The position numbers and the translations under genes are program-made. From Leuctra nigra (Eukaryota; Arthropoda; Insecta; Plecoptera; Leuctridae): 64,000 nt of DNA. Where the stretch lies: NCBI GenBank assembly GCA_934045905.1, contig OW203773.1:22245246-22309245 (forward strand). Direction: 5' to 3'. Positions 43,621 through 53,520 of this stretch are shown here, piece after piece. Numbering within the stretch: position 1 is the first letter of the stretch; every line of letters begins with the position of its first letter. A model generated the notes under the pieces. That model searched no databases, was not told the DNA's origin, and saw nothing but the letters and a program-made list of their open reading frames with translations.

Positions 43621-44399
43621 ATCGTGCAGTACAACAACCGGTGTGTGATAAGATAATTTTATTTTTTAAAGATCAAATACCAAGAAATCATCTGGATAAT
43701 GATAAAAAATAATTGTCTAGGTAGTAGGTAATTTTATTTAAGAATTCCAAAATTCGGAACTCGAGTTTTGACATTTATCGGATGTGCTAATTTTTGTCCT
43801 TACATTTTCATGTTTTTTTATACTATGTTATTACTAATTAAAAGTAGGTACCTACATATTTTTTCCATCAAGTTGTGCATTAGAAGATTCCTCACATTTG
43901 AGGTATGAATTGTAGCTGGACTCCAAGATTCTTGAAAGGTATTGCCTGCTTTCATAAATGATTTTGTTAGTCAGGGACATATTTTCATCAGGAAGACACA
44001 TTTGAAGCACGATCAAGGTATGTAAATTCAACGAAGACAAAAGACGTGAGTGCAAATCTAACTCGCCTCCACGCGGTGCACACTGGGTAATGCTGAAGAG
44101 TTCGAACTTCTGGCAGCCAAACTATTGATACTTATATCAATCTCCTGGCTGTAGGATACAATCAAAATATTTACACGATGTGTTGAAGACGTGAAACACA
44201 TAAAACCGTAAACATGATCGACTTCAGTGAATGTTTCCCAGGATGGTACACTCGGCCAAAAATAAATTGATCGTTGATCAAATTTGATAGCATACATGAT
44301 AGCATACAAATTTGGTGGTGTTATTTACGTATAGTTTCATTTTCTAAACAAAAAACTCAGAAAATTAATTTCGAAGTGTCAACAAACCAAAAAATACTC
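43621..44399. other. unassigned AT-rich DNA
   Basis: Short minus-strand frames at 43852-44055 and 44058-44309 have no motif. No gene is called. Confidence 0.4.
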
Positions 44400-44760
44400 T
44401 GCGGGGTAAGGTGGGGGCACTACCCCAAAGTGTCCAAGCTTAAAAAATAATGAATTGTTCAACAAAATACACCGCATAACGTCTCAAAATTTGATTCAAA
44501 GTGTCCAAAAAACAAAAAACGCCCAGCGGGGCAGGGTGGGGGGCTCGCCCCCCACACCCCCCCTAGCCCGTGGGACAATTGTTTTCCTTGCATTACCTCC
44601 GCCCCCTGGCAAAAATTCTGCGGACGCTCGTGGCTGGGGATACCACTAGACCCCCTTCATATTTTCCAAAATCGCCCCCTCCATGACAAGAGGCTAGGTC
44701 CGCCCCTGCCCAGAATGGTACGAATATCACAATAAGTACTCCTGGGCAGGCATTAAAAAC
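44400..44760. repeat. GC-rich repeat-like stretch
   Basis: CAAAGTGTCCAA and GCGGGG(T/C)A.GGTGGGGG occur twice (about 44400-44440 and 44500-44545), followed by GGGGGGCTCGCCCCCCAC, a short perfect hairpin, and CGCCCCCTCCATGACAAG. It looks like the end of a mobile element; the frames read through it are not supported. Confidence 0.4.
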
Positions 44761-44821
44761 ACAAGAGATAAACAACTGTCACAAAATTAAACCAGTTCCA
44801 GGGCTTTTGTACCAACCTCAT

Positions 44822-45789
44822 ACTGATTTCTATTGCCTACATGTCACACAAATATTAAAACCAAAGGCATATTTCAACAAAAAATAAAATCGATATACAA
44901 AGTACGATTAAATTCGTTTTAGTGAAACACTTGACCAAAACTATAACATTGAAGTCAAGGTAAACTTAACAACGTAATTAGGCGATTTATTTATGAACAA
45001 CTGTTCACCACTCAGAGTGTAAAAAGGGAGCTATGAATGTGGAAATTGAGTATAGCATCTTTAAAAGTCGTCGCAAGTTTTGTTGAAGGAAATTTACCAT
45101 AAAACGCCATAAGCCGTCTATGTGGGGCGTCTTCCCCATATTTACCGTTGATTTATTGGTAAAACGCACTAAAACGTTAAATTTTAACCCAAAATTAATA
45201 AGGAAAAAGCGCAATGTTGGAAGGTTTATTCTACTAAAATAAATTTTGAGTTAAGTTTAAAGAACAGGTAATCTATAGTTATGTAATTTTTCGAACAGTG
45301 GCAAAACTGATTTCTATTGCCTACATGTCACACAAATATTAAAACCAAAGGCATATTTCAACAAAAAATAAAATCGATATACAAAGTACGATTAAATTCG
45401 TTTTAGTGAAACACTTGACCAAAACTATAACATTGACGTCAAGGTAAACTTAACAACGTAATTAGGCGATTTATTTATGAACAACTGTTTACCACTCAGA
45501 GTGTAAAAAGGGAGCTATGAATGTGGAAATTGAGTATAGCATCTTTAAAAGTCGTCGCAAGTTTTGTTGAAGAAAATTTACCATAAAACGCCATAAGCCG
45601 TCTATGTGGGGCGTCTTCCCCATATTTACCGTTGATTTATTGGTAAAACGCACTAAAACGTTAAATTTTAACCCAAAATTAATAAGGAAAAAGCGCAATG
45701 TTGGAAGGTTTATTCTACTAAAATAAATTTTGAGTAAAGTTTAAAGAACAGGTAATCTATAGTTATGTAATTTTTCGAACAGTGGCAAA
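44822..45789. repeat. 484-bp tandem duplication at the left of repeat F copy 2
   Basis: 44822-45305 and 45306-45789 are near-identical. The right unit runs on into repeat F (GGCAAAACATTTTC), as in copy 1, while the left unit ends abruptly. The duplicated 69-codon minus-strand frame (45005-45214, 45489-45698) is a by-product. Confidence 0.85.
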
Positions 45790-47562
45790 ACATTTTCACA
45801 CCCAAAAACTCTTTCAAATATCTAAATTTGCTTTCGACAGCTCAATTTTTGTCCCATCAATGCGAACTTGGTGTCAATGGAGTCGACTCGTCAAGCCGCG
45901 TCGAATGGTTGTATCGGTCTGAGCTCGGTAGTGAATTGTAAAAACTATTGGTAGGTGGGCAACTATCTCATACATTGGACCCAATGTATTAGAAATAACC
46001 ACCTGGGACTGAGATTCAATAATGTTAATATAATTAATTCGACTTAACCTTCTAGAACCGGGACTTATATACAGTATTATTATTGTAAAAAAATCTTCAT
46101 TGTATGAAAAGTATTTGTTCGAAAAAAATGAACATCGGGAGATTTGAATGGAGATATTTATGACTGAAATTAACGACTAATTATGCAAGAAATTAGATCA
46201 GGACGTGGTTTTATAATTACAGTGCAAAGTTGTGAAATTGAATAAATAACGAAAATGCCAAATGGTGGATTCAATATTTTAGGTACGCTGTTCTATAATT
46301 ATTATTCATAGCTAAAAATGTGTAATAATTATGATTTTGCTTTGAAACTATATATTTGTATTGATCAGAACACATTTCACTCCATGATAACACAGCCTTC
46401 TGATGTCGTGAAGTGAATTGCTACACGTTACTGCATTCTAGTGGAAACCAACTAAACTTCACAAGTTACCGACATTTCAAGTCAAACTGGAAGTTTTAAC
46501 GATGTAATGTACTGTCTACCACACGCGGAAACCGAGGACGATATGTTAGAAGATTCAAAGAGAGAGCGCGAAGATCACATTGAATACGAGAGGAAAAGAG
46601 ACGACCAGATGATGGAAATGTTCCGTCAAGTGACAGACAGTGATGAGTTCTCAACCCACGGCCAGGGGGCGATCATGTAACATAATAACCTTCACATCTC
46701 ACTCGAGATGCCGTTAATAACATCGAGATGAGAAGATTGTCACGTGAGAACAAAGTCGGCGTGTTATATAATACTACCTCAGGGAGTAGGTAGTGATCGT
46801 GATACGTCATCAGCTAATTCCTCACTGAACGAAGTCAATCGATAAGTTTAGTGGTGAAGACGATCAATCAATTATTGAAACTGATTAAATATTTTTTTAA
46901 TTTGGAAAATTAAATCCAAATTTGATTTAAATTTAATTTGCTTTGTGGAAAGCGAAAAAATAGCTAGGTTAGATTGGAAAGAACACAGAATCTCCTCAAA
47001 ACCACCTGTGAATGACATTGAATAACTTGATAATTACAGAGATGAAGTATTAGGTCCAGTAATACCGCACTGGTTTATGAGCCATCAGAGAAAAATATTC
47101 ACTGGGCTTTCAAAACTCTAAAGCCAATAGTGAGAGAAATCGACAAGGCTGTATAAAGAAGAATTTTCCATTTCTCATATTTTTTTGCTGTGACTATAGC
47201 AACTAATAATGTATCAACAAATATCTCAAAATAGCTCGGAATTAGTACACCCCTCCCCCTCCCCCCCCCCCCCAAGGGTTAATTTCGTGACCGATCTATT
47301 TTTAAGCTAAAATCCATAACATGAATCTGCATAAGCAACTGCAAACTTGAAACACAACGCCATTTTCCCTGAAAATGGCGGTCATTTTAGAGCTTACCCG
47401 CCGACATCATAAACTTCTTGAATTAATACAATTTTGGTTTGACCTTTAGAATTTTTATTTTTTATCGTACCTTCCTGACAATTGTATATTATACAAGAAC
47501 AATAAATTTACACAAATGTTATATGTTAACACAATTTTCATATTTCATACATAAGCCATAAC
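45050..47562. repeat. repeat F, copy 2
   Basis: Paralogue of 29190-31140 with the same landmarks in the same order. It is longer because of the 484-bp duplication and about 65 extra bases near 45910-45985. It ends at ACATAAGCCAT, as copy 1 does. Confidence 0.8.
46507..46680 (+). CDS. 57-codon charged ORF inside repeat F, copy 2
   Basis: Same length and frame as 30098-30271, with few differences (for example ETEDD here and GTEDN there before the EDSKRERE helix). The conserved open frame is compatible with a real peptide, but the surrounding non-coding sequence is about as conserved, so age alone could explain it. Confidence 0.35.
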   Translation: MYCLPHAETEDDMLEDSKREREDHIEYERKRDDQMMEMFRQVTDSDEFSTHGQGAIM

Positions 47563-47576
47563 AAAGCAGATACGCT

Positions 47577-48565
47577 GTTTTTTTTGTTTTTTTTGCGCTT
47601 AACGACTTGGTTATTAGCGCCATTTTTTCAATTTATTTTTCAAAAATTTTAATTTGTATTTTACATGTTAACTTTTAATATCATAATTTTTTTTTTCTTT
47701 TTCTAAATATCGTCATATAGATTAGTTTCCTTTAAAAATCTGATTACCTTATCGATGTTATTGGAGTTGTCATCAAGAATCTCTGCGATATCCCCTGACA
47801 TATTCAGACTCCTACACTTTTGACTATATTTATCACATTCGCATAATATATGCTGAATGGACAATGGCGCATCACATGCATCACATCTAGGTGGATTTTC
47901 ACGGCACATCAAAAATCCGTGTGTAAGTCGACTATGACCAATTCGTACCCTGGCAATGACAACCTCTTCCCTGCGCGACCTGCGAGAAGAAGATGACCAG
48001 ACCCGAATGGTAGGTTTAATTGTTCTTAATTTATTGTCTGTTGTTTGTGTCCAAGATGTTTGCCATTTTTGCATTAAATTTTCTTTAAACATGTTTTTAG
48101 CGTCTGAAGTAGTGATTTGATTTATATCCGTGAATCGTTTATTCGATGCATTCTTTGCAGCTTCATCTGCTCTCTCGTTGCCGACTATGCCACAGTGACC
48201 TGGCATCCAGCAAAAGGTTACCGCGGTTCCTCTAGAATGAAGTTTGAAAAGAATATCTTGTATATGTTGGGTGAGGTTATCAGCAGGGAAAAATCTTCTT
48301 AGGGCTTGTAACGAGCTAAGGGAATCTGAACAAATTAAAAAAATTTGTCTACCGTCACCTTCAATAAAATTTAGAGATTTAAGAATAGCGTCAAGCTCGG
48401 CGGTAAACACACTCGCAAGCGAGGAAAGTTTAAAACAAATGCCAGTTTTGCCCAAAATAAATGCGCAACCAACAGTCATTCATTTTCGATCCATCCGTAA
48501 AAATTAATTCATATTCTTTAAAAAATGTTCGCATATGATTAAAATGTTGTTGATATGTTGTTGAT
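47577..48565 (-). mobile_element. 5'-truncated non-LTR retrotransposon with RNase H
   Basis: The minus-strand fragment begins just before the RNase H domain (reading HMRTFFKEYELIFTDGSK near 48500-48560), carries the rest of the domain and a C-terminal zinc-finger-like segment, and ends at an A-rich tail seen as T(8)GT(8) at 47580-47597. RNase H after RT is found in the I, R1, LOA and related clades. It adjoins the end of repeat F copy 2. Confidence 0.75.
47703..48479 (-). pseudogene. RNase H and CCHC tail of a non-LTR retrotransposon
   Basis: The 258-codon frame shows RNase H motifs: ELDAIL (Glu), CSDSLSSLQAL (Asp), CWMPGHCGIVGNERADEAAK (conserved His and Asp). The first Asp motif, FTDGSK, sits upstream in another frame near 48490, so a frameshift around 48470-48485 separates it. 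A C-terminal RIGHSRLTHGFLM, C.AC, HILCEC block is the usual zinc-finger-like end. RNase H removes element RNA from the hybrid. The copy is dead: RT is missing and the domain is frameshifted. Confidence 0.85.
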
Positions 48566-48599
48566 ATAGTTCAAAAAATGTCCAAAACAAATATGGTGG

Positions 48600-49270
48600 G
48601 ATAATAGCCTAGCCTAAGTTATTTGATTATTGTATCTTTATCCATGTCATTGATATGAATATATAAAAATGGGTCTATTGTTACATTGTTACAATTTTTT
48701 AGCAATGCATACGAGGAGATAAAAAATATATTTCTATTCTGTACATACATAGGAGTACCATACATTTTAAAAATTACGACCTCATCTTTAAAAATGTGCA
48801 GGTGAACTTGCTGCAGGAGTTGAGACTGATCTGTACAGAACAATGCTTATGAAACCTCCGATCAACATCATGGAACTTGCACATGCGCGGATACAGTGTA
48901 GGATGAAACATGTAAATTAATATAATTTTCGTAGTCCAAAAATATTTAACAATTTATTACACTTAATGTTGCACGGGTGACAAACCTAATTAGAAACTAC
49001 TCAGTCCGCTAAACAAGAGAAAATGAACGGGATGAGAAGAGACGGCACGGAGAAACCGGCATGACTAAGTGCCCGGTGTATTTAAAACACGACCTGAGAA
49101 TGACAAGAGAATAAAAAGATGATAATCAATACACCATCTGTAGCAAAACACGGGCTTATGGCAAGAAATCTTTATGAAAAAACATATATTTCAATACAAT
49201 TATCAAGCGGTTTCAATTTAAAATCGTGTTGATAACGAGATTGTTATGATGTGGCTTAAAACTGTGAGAA
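48600..49270. repeat. family A copy with arm-type 5' flank
   Basis: 48610-48800 matches the segment after the left arm at 36265-36450 (GCAATGCATACGAGGAGATA, ATTTCTATTCTGTAC), then the family A core follows at 48803. Confidence 0.75.
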
Positions 49271-49376
49271 AAAAAAATACCATCCAAGTATTATCAGTCT
49301 ATTCTTCCACGATTCTGGTAATATCTGCCAAACGGAGCATAAAAATTACAAGTTCGGGATAACGAATCCAAATGTA

Positions 49377-49379
49377 TAA
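49377..49379. repeat. TAA target-site duplication of the palindromic MITE, left copy
   Basis: TAA lies directly outside both ends (also 49585-49587), a 3-bp TWA duplication as made by PIF/Harbinger elements. Confidence 0.75.
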
Positions 49380-49584
49380 AGGTGGATTCACACGGCCGTT
49401 CCAAACTTCCCAAGTTTGCCAAAGTTCCGAATCGCCGTTCCAAAAACTCTCGTGTGAACTATGAAAAGATTCGAACTGCGAAGATTGAGTTCCAAACTTT
49501 CATAGTTCACACGAGAGTTTTTGGAACGGCGATTCGGAACTTTGGTAAACTTGGGAAGTTTGGAACGGCCGTGTGAATCCACCT
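49380..49584. mobile_element. 205-bp near-perfect palindromic MITE, PIF/Harbinger-like
   Basis: Arms of about 87 bases, beginning AGGTGGATTCACACGGCC, pair with one mismatch noted around a 30-base loop. It interrupts family A at AATCCAAATGT; the units at 37.03, 40.29 and 43.02 kb are uninterrupted there. The similar frames read on both strands (49382-49576, 49388-49636) result from the palindrome. Confidence 0.85.
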
Positions 49585-49859
49585 TAAGACCAGCACCCTT
49601 ACACTTCAGAAATCTAAATCTGCTACAAACCCCCACCCTACCAAAGTATTCTACATCACCTAGTGAGTGATAATTTAAATAATTGAACTTAATTAATGTT
49701 TATATACACGAGAGCGCCAGATGTAAAAAGATGTGTGTAGATGTGACAAGTGGACATTGAATAAGTGATTTTAGATATGTGTGAAAATTTACACAACATT
49801 TGTGAGTAATATAAAAGATAGTTTGACTTGTTTCAATTTAAAGTTATACTTTTTATTCT

Positions 49860-50480
49860 TGGTTGAGTGATGACGGGATGAGATATAAGAAGCAACAGGT
49901 GAACTTGCTGCAGGAGTTGAGACTGATCTGTACAGAACAATGCTTATGAAAACAACCTCCGATCAACATCATGGGACTTGCACATGCGCGGATACAGTGT
50001 AGGATGAAACATGAAAATTAAAGGAATTCTAATCGAATCTAATACATTTTTTTATAGTCTCAGTCATGTTTCAAAGTGTGTCGCAATTTTTGTCGCACTA
50101 GTCACGAACCTAATTAGAAACTTCTCCGTCCGCTAAAGAAGAGAATATATTCATTTTCTATGAATACTTATAGTAATAATAATCTTTATTCCTTTTCCAA
50201 AATACAATGGGTAAAGGAGGTAGGATTACCCTACCCACATAAATATAAGAGGGTCTATGGCCACCCATCAAAAAATCACCAAACCCGACCAGAGAACAAC
50301 AAAATAATAAACAGATGGTAACCAATACTAAGCCAATACATATCTGTAGCAAAACATGTGCTTAACAAAAATATATTTAAAGGCAATTATAACATTTCCA
50401 TGCGTATTCAATTTAAAATCGTGTTGATAACAAGATTGTTATGATGTGGCTTAAAAACCATGTACAATATGTTCAATACA
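49860..50480. repeat. family A copy
   Basis: Contains the core from GTGAACTTGCTGCAGGAG to GATTGTTATGATGTG, with a ~110-bp insertion-like stretch near 50160-50275 (AATAATAATCTTTATTCC...CCCTACCCACAT) before the CGACCAGAGAA box. Confidence 0.75.
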
Positions 50481-50554
50481 ATTATTGGAGCTATCAATAT
50501 AATTCCATGCAAATAATCATGTTCATCTTTATGCACAAAAGAACCAGAGGGGTT

Positions 50555-50670
50555 ATTATATAAAATGACAGCTTTGTTCTCGCGTGACAATGTTCTCATC
50601 TCAATGTTATTCACGACCTTCTCGGGTGAGATGAGAAGCTTGTCACGTGACAACATTTTACATGATCACA
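50555..50670. repeat. inverted paralogue of a repeat F segment, palindromic
   Basis: The reverse complement matches 30265-30370 and 46675-46770 (landmarks TTTGTTCTCRCGTGACAAT and TTCTCATCTC). Here it also forms a hairpin, TGAGATGAGAA on one side against TTCTCATCTCA on the other, with matching GTGACAA boxes. Confidence 0.6.
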
Positions 50671-50689
50671 CCCTAGTTAGATACACGTC

Positions 50690-51120
50690 CAATGTAGAAT
50701 GGCATCTAGTGGAGCGGTCGCTCCACGCCAGCCAAGTCGTACGGCGCGCACACTCTCAAATAAAGGCTGGAGCAAACCCACTTTTACTGTAAGCATCAAA
50801 GTGGCATTTTCGGCCTACTGATCTTAAAATTGGGAAATCTCACATTGTAGCGATATATCTTAATTTCGAGCTATGGCCCACCCTACAACATATACCAAAT
50901 TTGGGAACAATAGGTTACGCCCTTTGCACGCTAGAGGGCCGTGAAAACAGTGTTTTAGGGCGGTTTTCATAATAATAATCAGTAATAATCTCAGTAGTAG
51001 TAGTAGTAGGCTGGAGCTAAAATCCGGTAAACAGGCCACAGCCTAAACGGCTGAACCGATTGATCTCACATTTTTACCACGTGTGCACTTTTGGCGTCTG
51101 ATTTAACCTTCACCCCATGA
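50690..51120. other. unassigned DNA leading into tandem repeats
   Basis: Contains a short (AGT)n run near 50993-51010 and a GGCTGAACCGATTGATCTCAC box like those in the units downstream, so it may include a decayed first unit. Confidence 0.35.
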
Positions 51121-51130
51121 ATTTTTTGTG

Positions 51131-51990
51131 CCGCCATTTTGAAACCGGAAGTGACGTCATATCTCAACAACGGCTAGACCGATTGGAACGAAAATAGCGC
51201 CAAACGATTCGGACAGTCATCTATATGGATAATCAATAGCAACAGACTAAAATTTATGTTAACGAAACCGGAAATGACGTCATGAAATTTAATTCATCGA
51301 TTGGCATTTCGGCAACAAATTTGATCCAATTATTTTGATATTTATGTAACGTATGTTCTTTTGTGATATTATTTGACTTGATATAAAACCAACCGGAGGC
51401 CGCCATTTTGAAACCAGAATTGACATCATATCTTAATAACGTCTTAATAGATTTAAACGAAACCAACGCTAAACAATTTAGACGGTCAACTTTATGTATT
51501 ATCATCAATAATATTTGCAGTTTCCCATACTGAAACCGGAAATGACGTCACACATTTTAAAAATCGCACAAATTTACATTTTGATGCAATAAATATACTA
51601 TTTGAGACTGCTTATAATAAAATGAAATCATGTTTAAATTATAATTGAAGAGGTCAGTGATTTCAGCAGCCATTTTGAAATCGGAAGAAACGACGTAATA
51701 TCTCGAAAACTGGTTGACAGATCGGTATGAAACTAGTGCCAAACGATTCGGAAGGACATCTCTATGGAATAGGAACAGTCAAACTAGAATTTTCCTATTT
51801 ATGAGGCCGGAAATGACGTCATTCAAATTTATAAATCATTATAATCCCCTCCTATACAATAAATACATATTCAGAAAGCTAAAAATGATACACATCATTT
51901 ATAGTTATAAATTCTATGTGGCAGTGCAGAAAGTTCAGCGGCCATTTTGAAAACCGACGTGTTTCCATATCTCGGAACTGGGCTGACCGA
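51131..51990. repeat. four diverged ~268-bp tandem units
   Basis: CATTTTGA within GCC(G)CCATTTTGAAA recurs at 51135, 51404, 51671 and 51943 (spacing 269, 267, 272). Each unit then has a CCGGAAGTGACGTCAT-like box, an ACCGATTGGAACGAAA box, CAAACGATTCGGA, and at mid-unit GAAACCGGAAATGACGTCA. The units are well diverged, so this is an old array. The recurrent TGACGTCA would be a CRE-type site, but no promoter is evident. Confidence 0.8.
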
Positions 51991-52126
51991 TTGGAATGAA
52001 ACCTTTGTTTTTTTCATGAGAATAACCAAATTGTAAAGGGTAATTTTTTTTAAAGGATTTAGTAATTGTTCATGTGATATGTGTCACACGTAAGTTGTAA
52101 GAATAAACTAAAAAAAGTAGTGATAT

Positions 52127-52511
52127 CCCCATAAAAAACACTCCGTGTAAAAATACCAGCCAAGTCTCTTCAACTTAAAAAAAATAATGAAATCTAAAAA
52201 TTCTGCACTGAAACGTAGTGATATCAAAAAATTAGCCAAGTCAAAACTTTATTTGAAAATTAAAAAATACTTGGCGCATCGTGTATATAAATAGCTTAGA
52301 AGTATAGGCTAGATATAAATACATACTTATAGTATACCTACAATGCCCTAAAAAAACGATGCACCAAGTATATTTTAATTTTCAAATAAAGTTTTGACTT
52401 GGCTAATTTTTTGATATCACTACGTTTCAGTGCAGAATTTTTAGATTTCATTATTTTTTTTAAGTTGAAGAGACTTGGCTGGTATTTTTACACGGAGTGT
52501 TTTTTATGGGG
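52127..52511. mobile_element. 385-bp long-palindrome element
   Basis: Arms of 156 bases (52127-52282 and 52356-52511), starting CCCCATAAAAAACACTCCGT, pair with about two mismatches around a 73-base loop. No transposase and no clear target duplication. Near-perfect arms imply a recent origin or repair by arm-to-arm conversion. Confidence 0.85.
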
Positions 52512-53254
52512 TTTGATTTAACATAGGAATTCAAAATATTCCAGTATTTATATTTAACAAACATTGTGTTCTCCACTTTCAGTGTGAAATATATTCCTTT
52601 GCGCTAACATTGGTCCACCAGTCGACTTCGATCCTATTAGTTGTTACAATTGCAACAGAGGACGATGTCTTATTAAATATGTTAAATTCTTCAGAGTGTA
52701 AAAGTAGATTTTCTTTAGATAAAAATTTGCTAACTTCTACGATCCATTCAATATGTCAAATAAATAAAATCACAAATCAAATAAAAACAAGCAACCTCAG
52801 GTGCTATTAATATGACTAATTCCCGTAGTAACGGGAATACGCTCGCTAAACAAACCCAGCATTGTTCATACATTTATCAGCAACAAATGTGCCCTCAATA
52901 CTCCACCCTTCACCTACACTGCTTAACATTATGAGGTACCTGCCGTGCAGTGGAAGCAGACAGTAGGTCACCCCAACCACGGAATTGTTATACCAGATAA
53001 TTGGTCCTTGATGCTTTTGTCTTATCAACATTTTCTTTCCGTCGTTTAGATTTAGCGTCGTCAGTTTCTTGCTCTGTGATTTCCCGAATACGCTTCCTCT
53101 CATTTGGCTTTTATCCGAGCAAAAGTCTTGCCGACTTTCGGCATGTTTAGAATATTGAGATGTAATAAGTAAGTAATCAGATTAAATCAGGTATCTGAAT
53201 TAGGTACACTAAAAGTGTGCTTATATAGAATGAAGTATTCATAGCCCTAATATT
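52512..53254. other. unassigned AT-rich DNA
   Basis: Frames at 52610-52810 (+) and 52846-53103 (-) show no motif and no paralogue in the window. Confidence 0.4.
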
Positions 53255-53520
53255 ATGAAAATAAGCTTGAAAAAAATAGCAACGTCCAAATACCAAATTT
53301 TTCTATTGAAAGTAGTTTAGGATTGGAATGAATCCAACGTTTACACAATGTATGAAAGCAATATAAAGGGTTTGAACGGAATTAATCTACGTTCCAAAAC
53401 ATTAACAACGACGGGGGAAATGTCAGGCTAGATAGAAGTTCAGAAACGGAATGAATCCAACGTTTCCAAGAAGTAAATACTTTGATATGTCAATCTCTGC
53501 CTCTCTATCTCTGAGAATCT
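53255..53520. repeat. dispersed repeat D, copy 2
   Basis: Matches 17640-17970 through CCAAATACCAAAT, TTGAAAGTAGTTTA, GGAATGAATCCAACG and CGTTCCAAAACATTAACAAC. Confidence 0.7.

Noticed and set aside
45005..45698. Duplicated 69-codon minus-strand frame
   Set aside because: By-product of the 484-bp tandem duplication; not kept open in repeat F copy 1.
49382..49636. Similar proteins read from both strands at the same place
   Set aside because: Caused by the palindromic MITE, not by genes.
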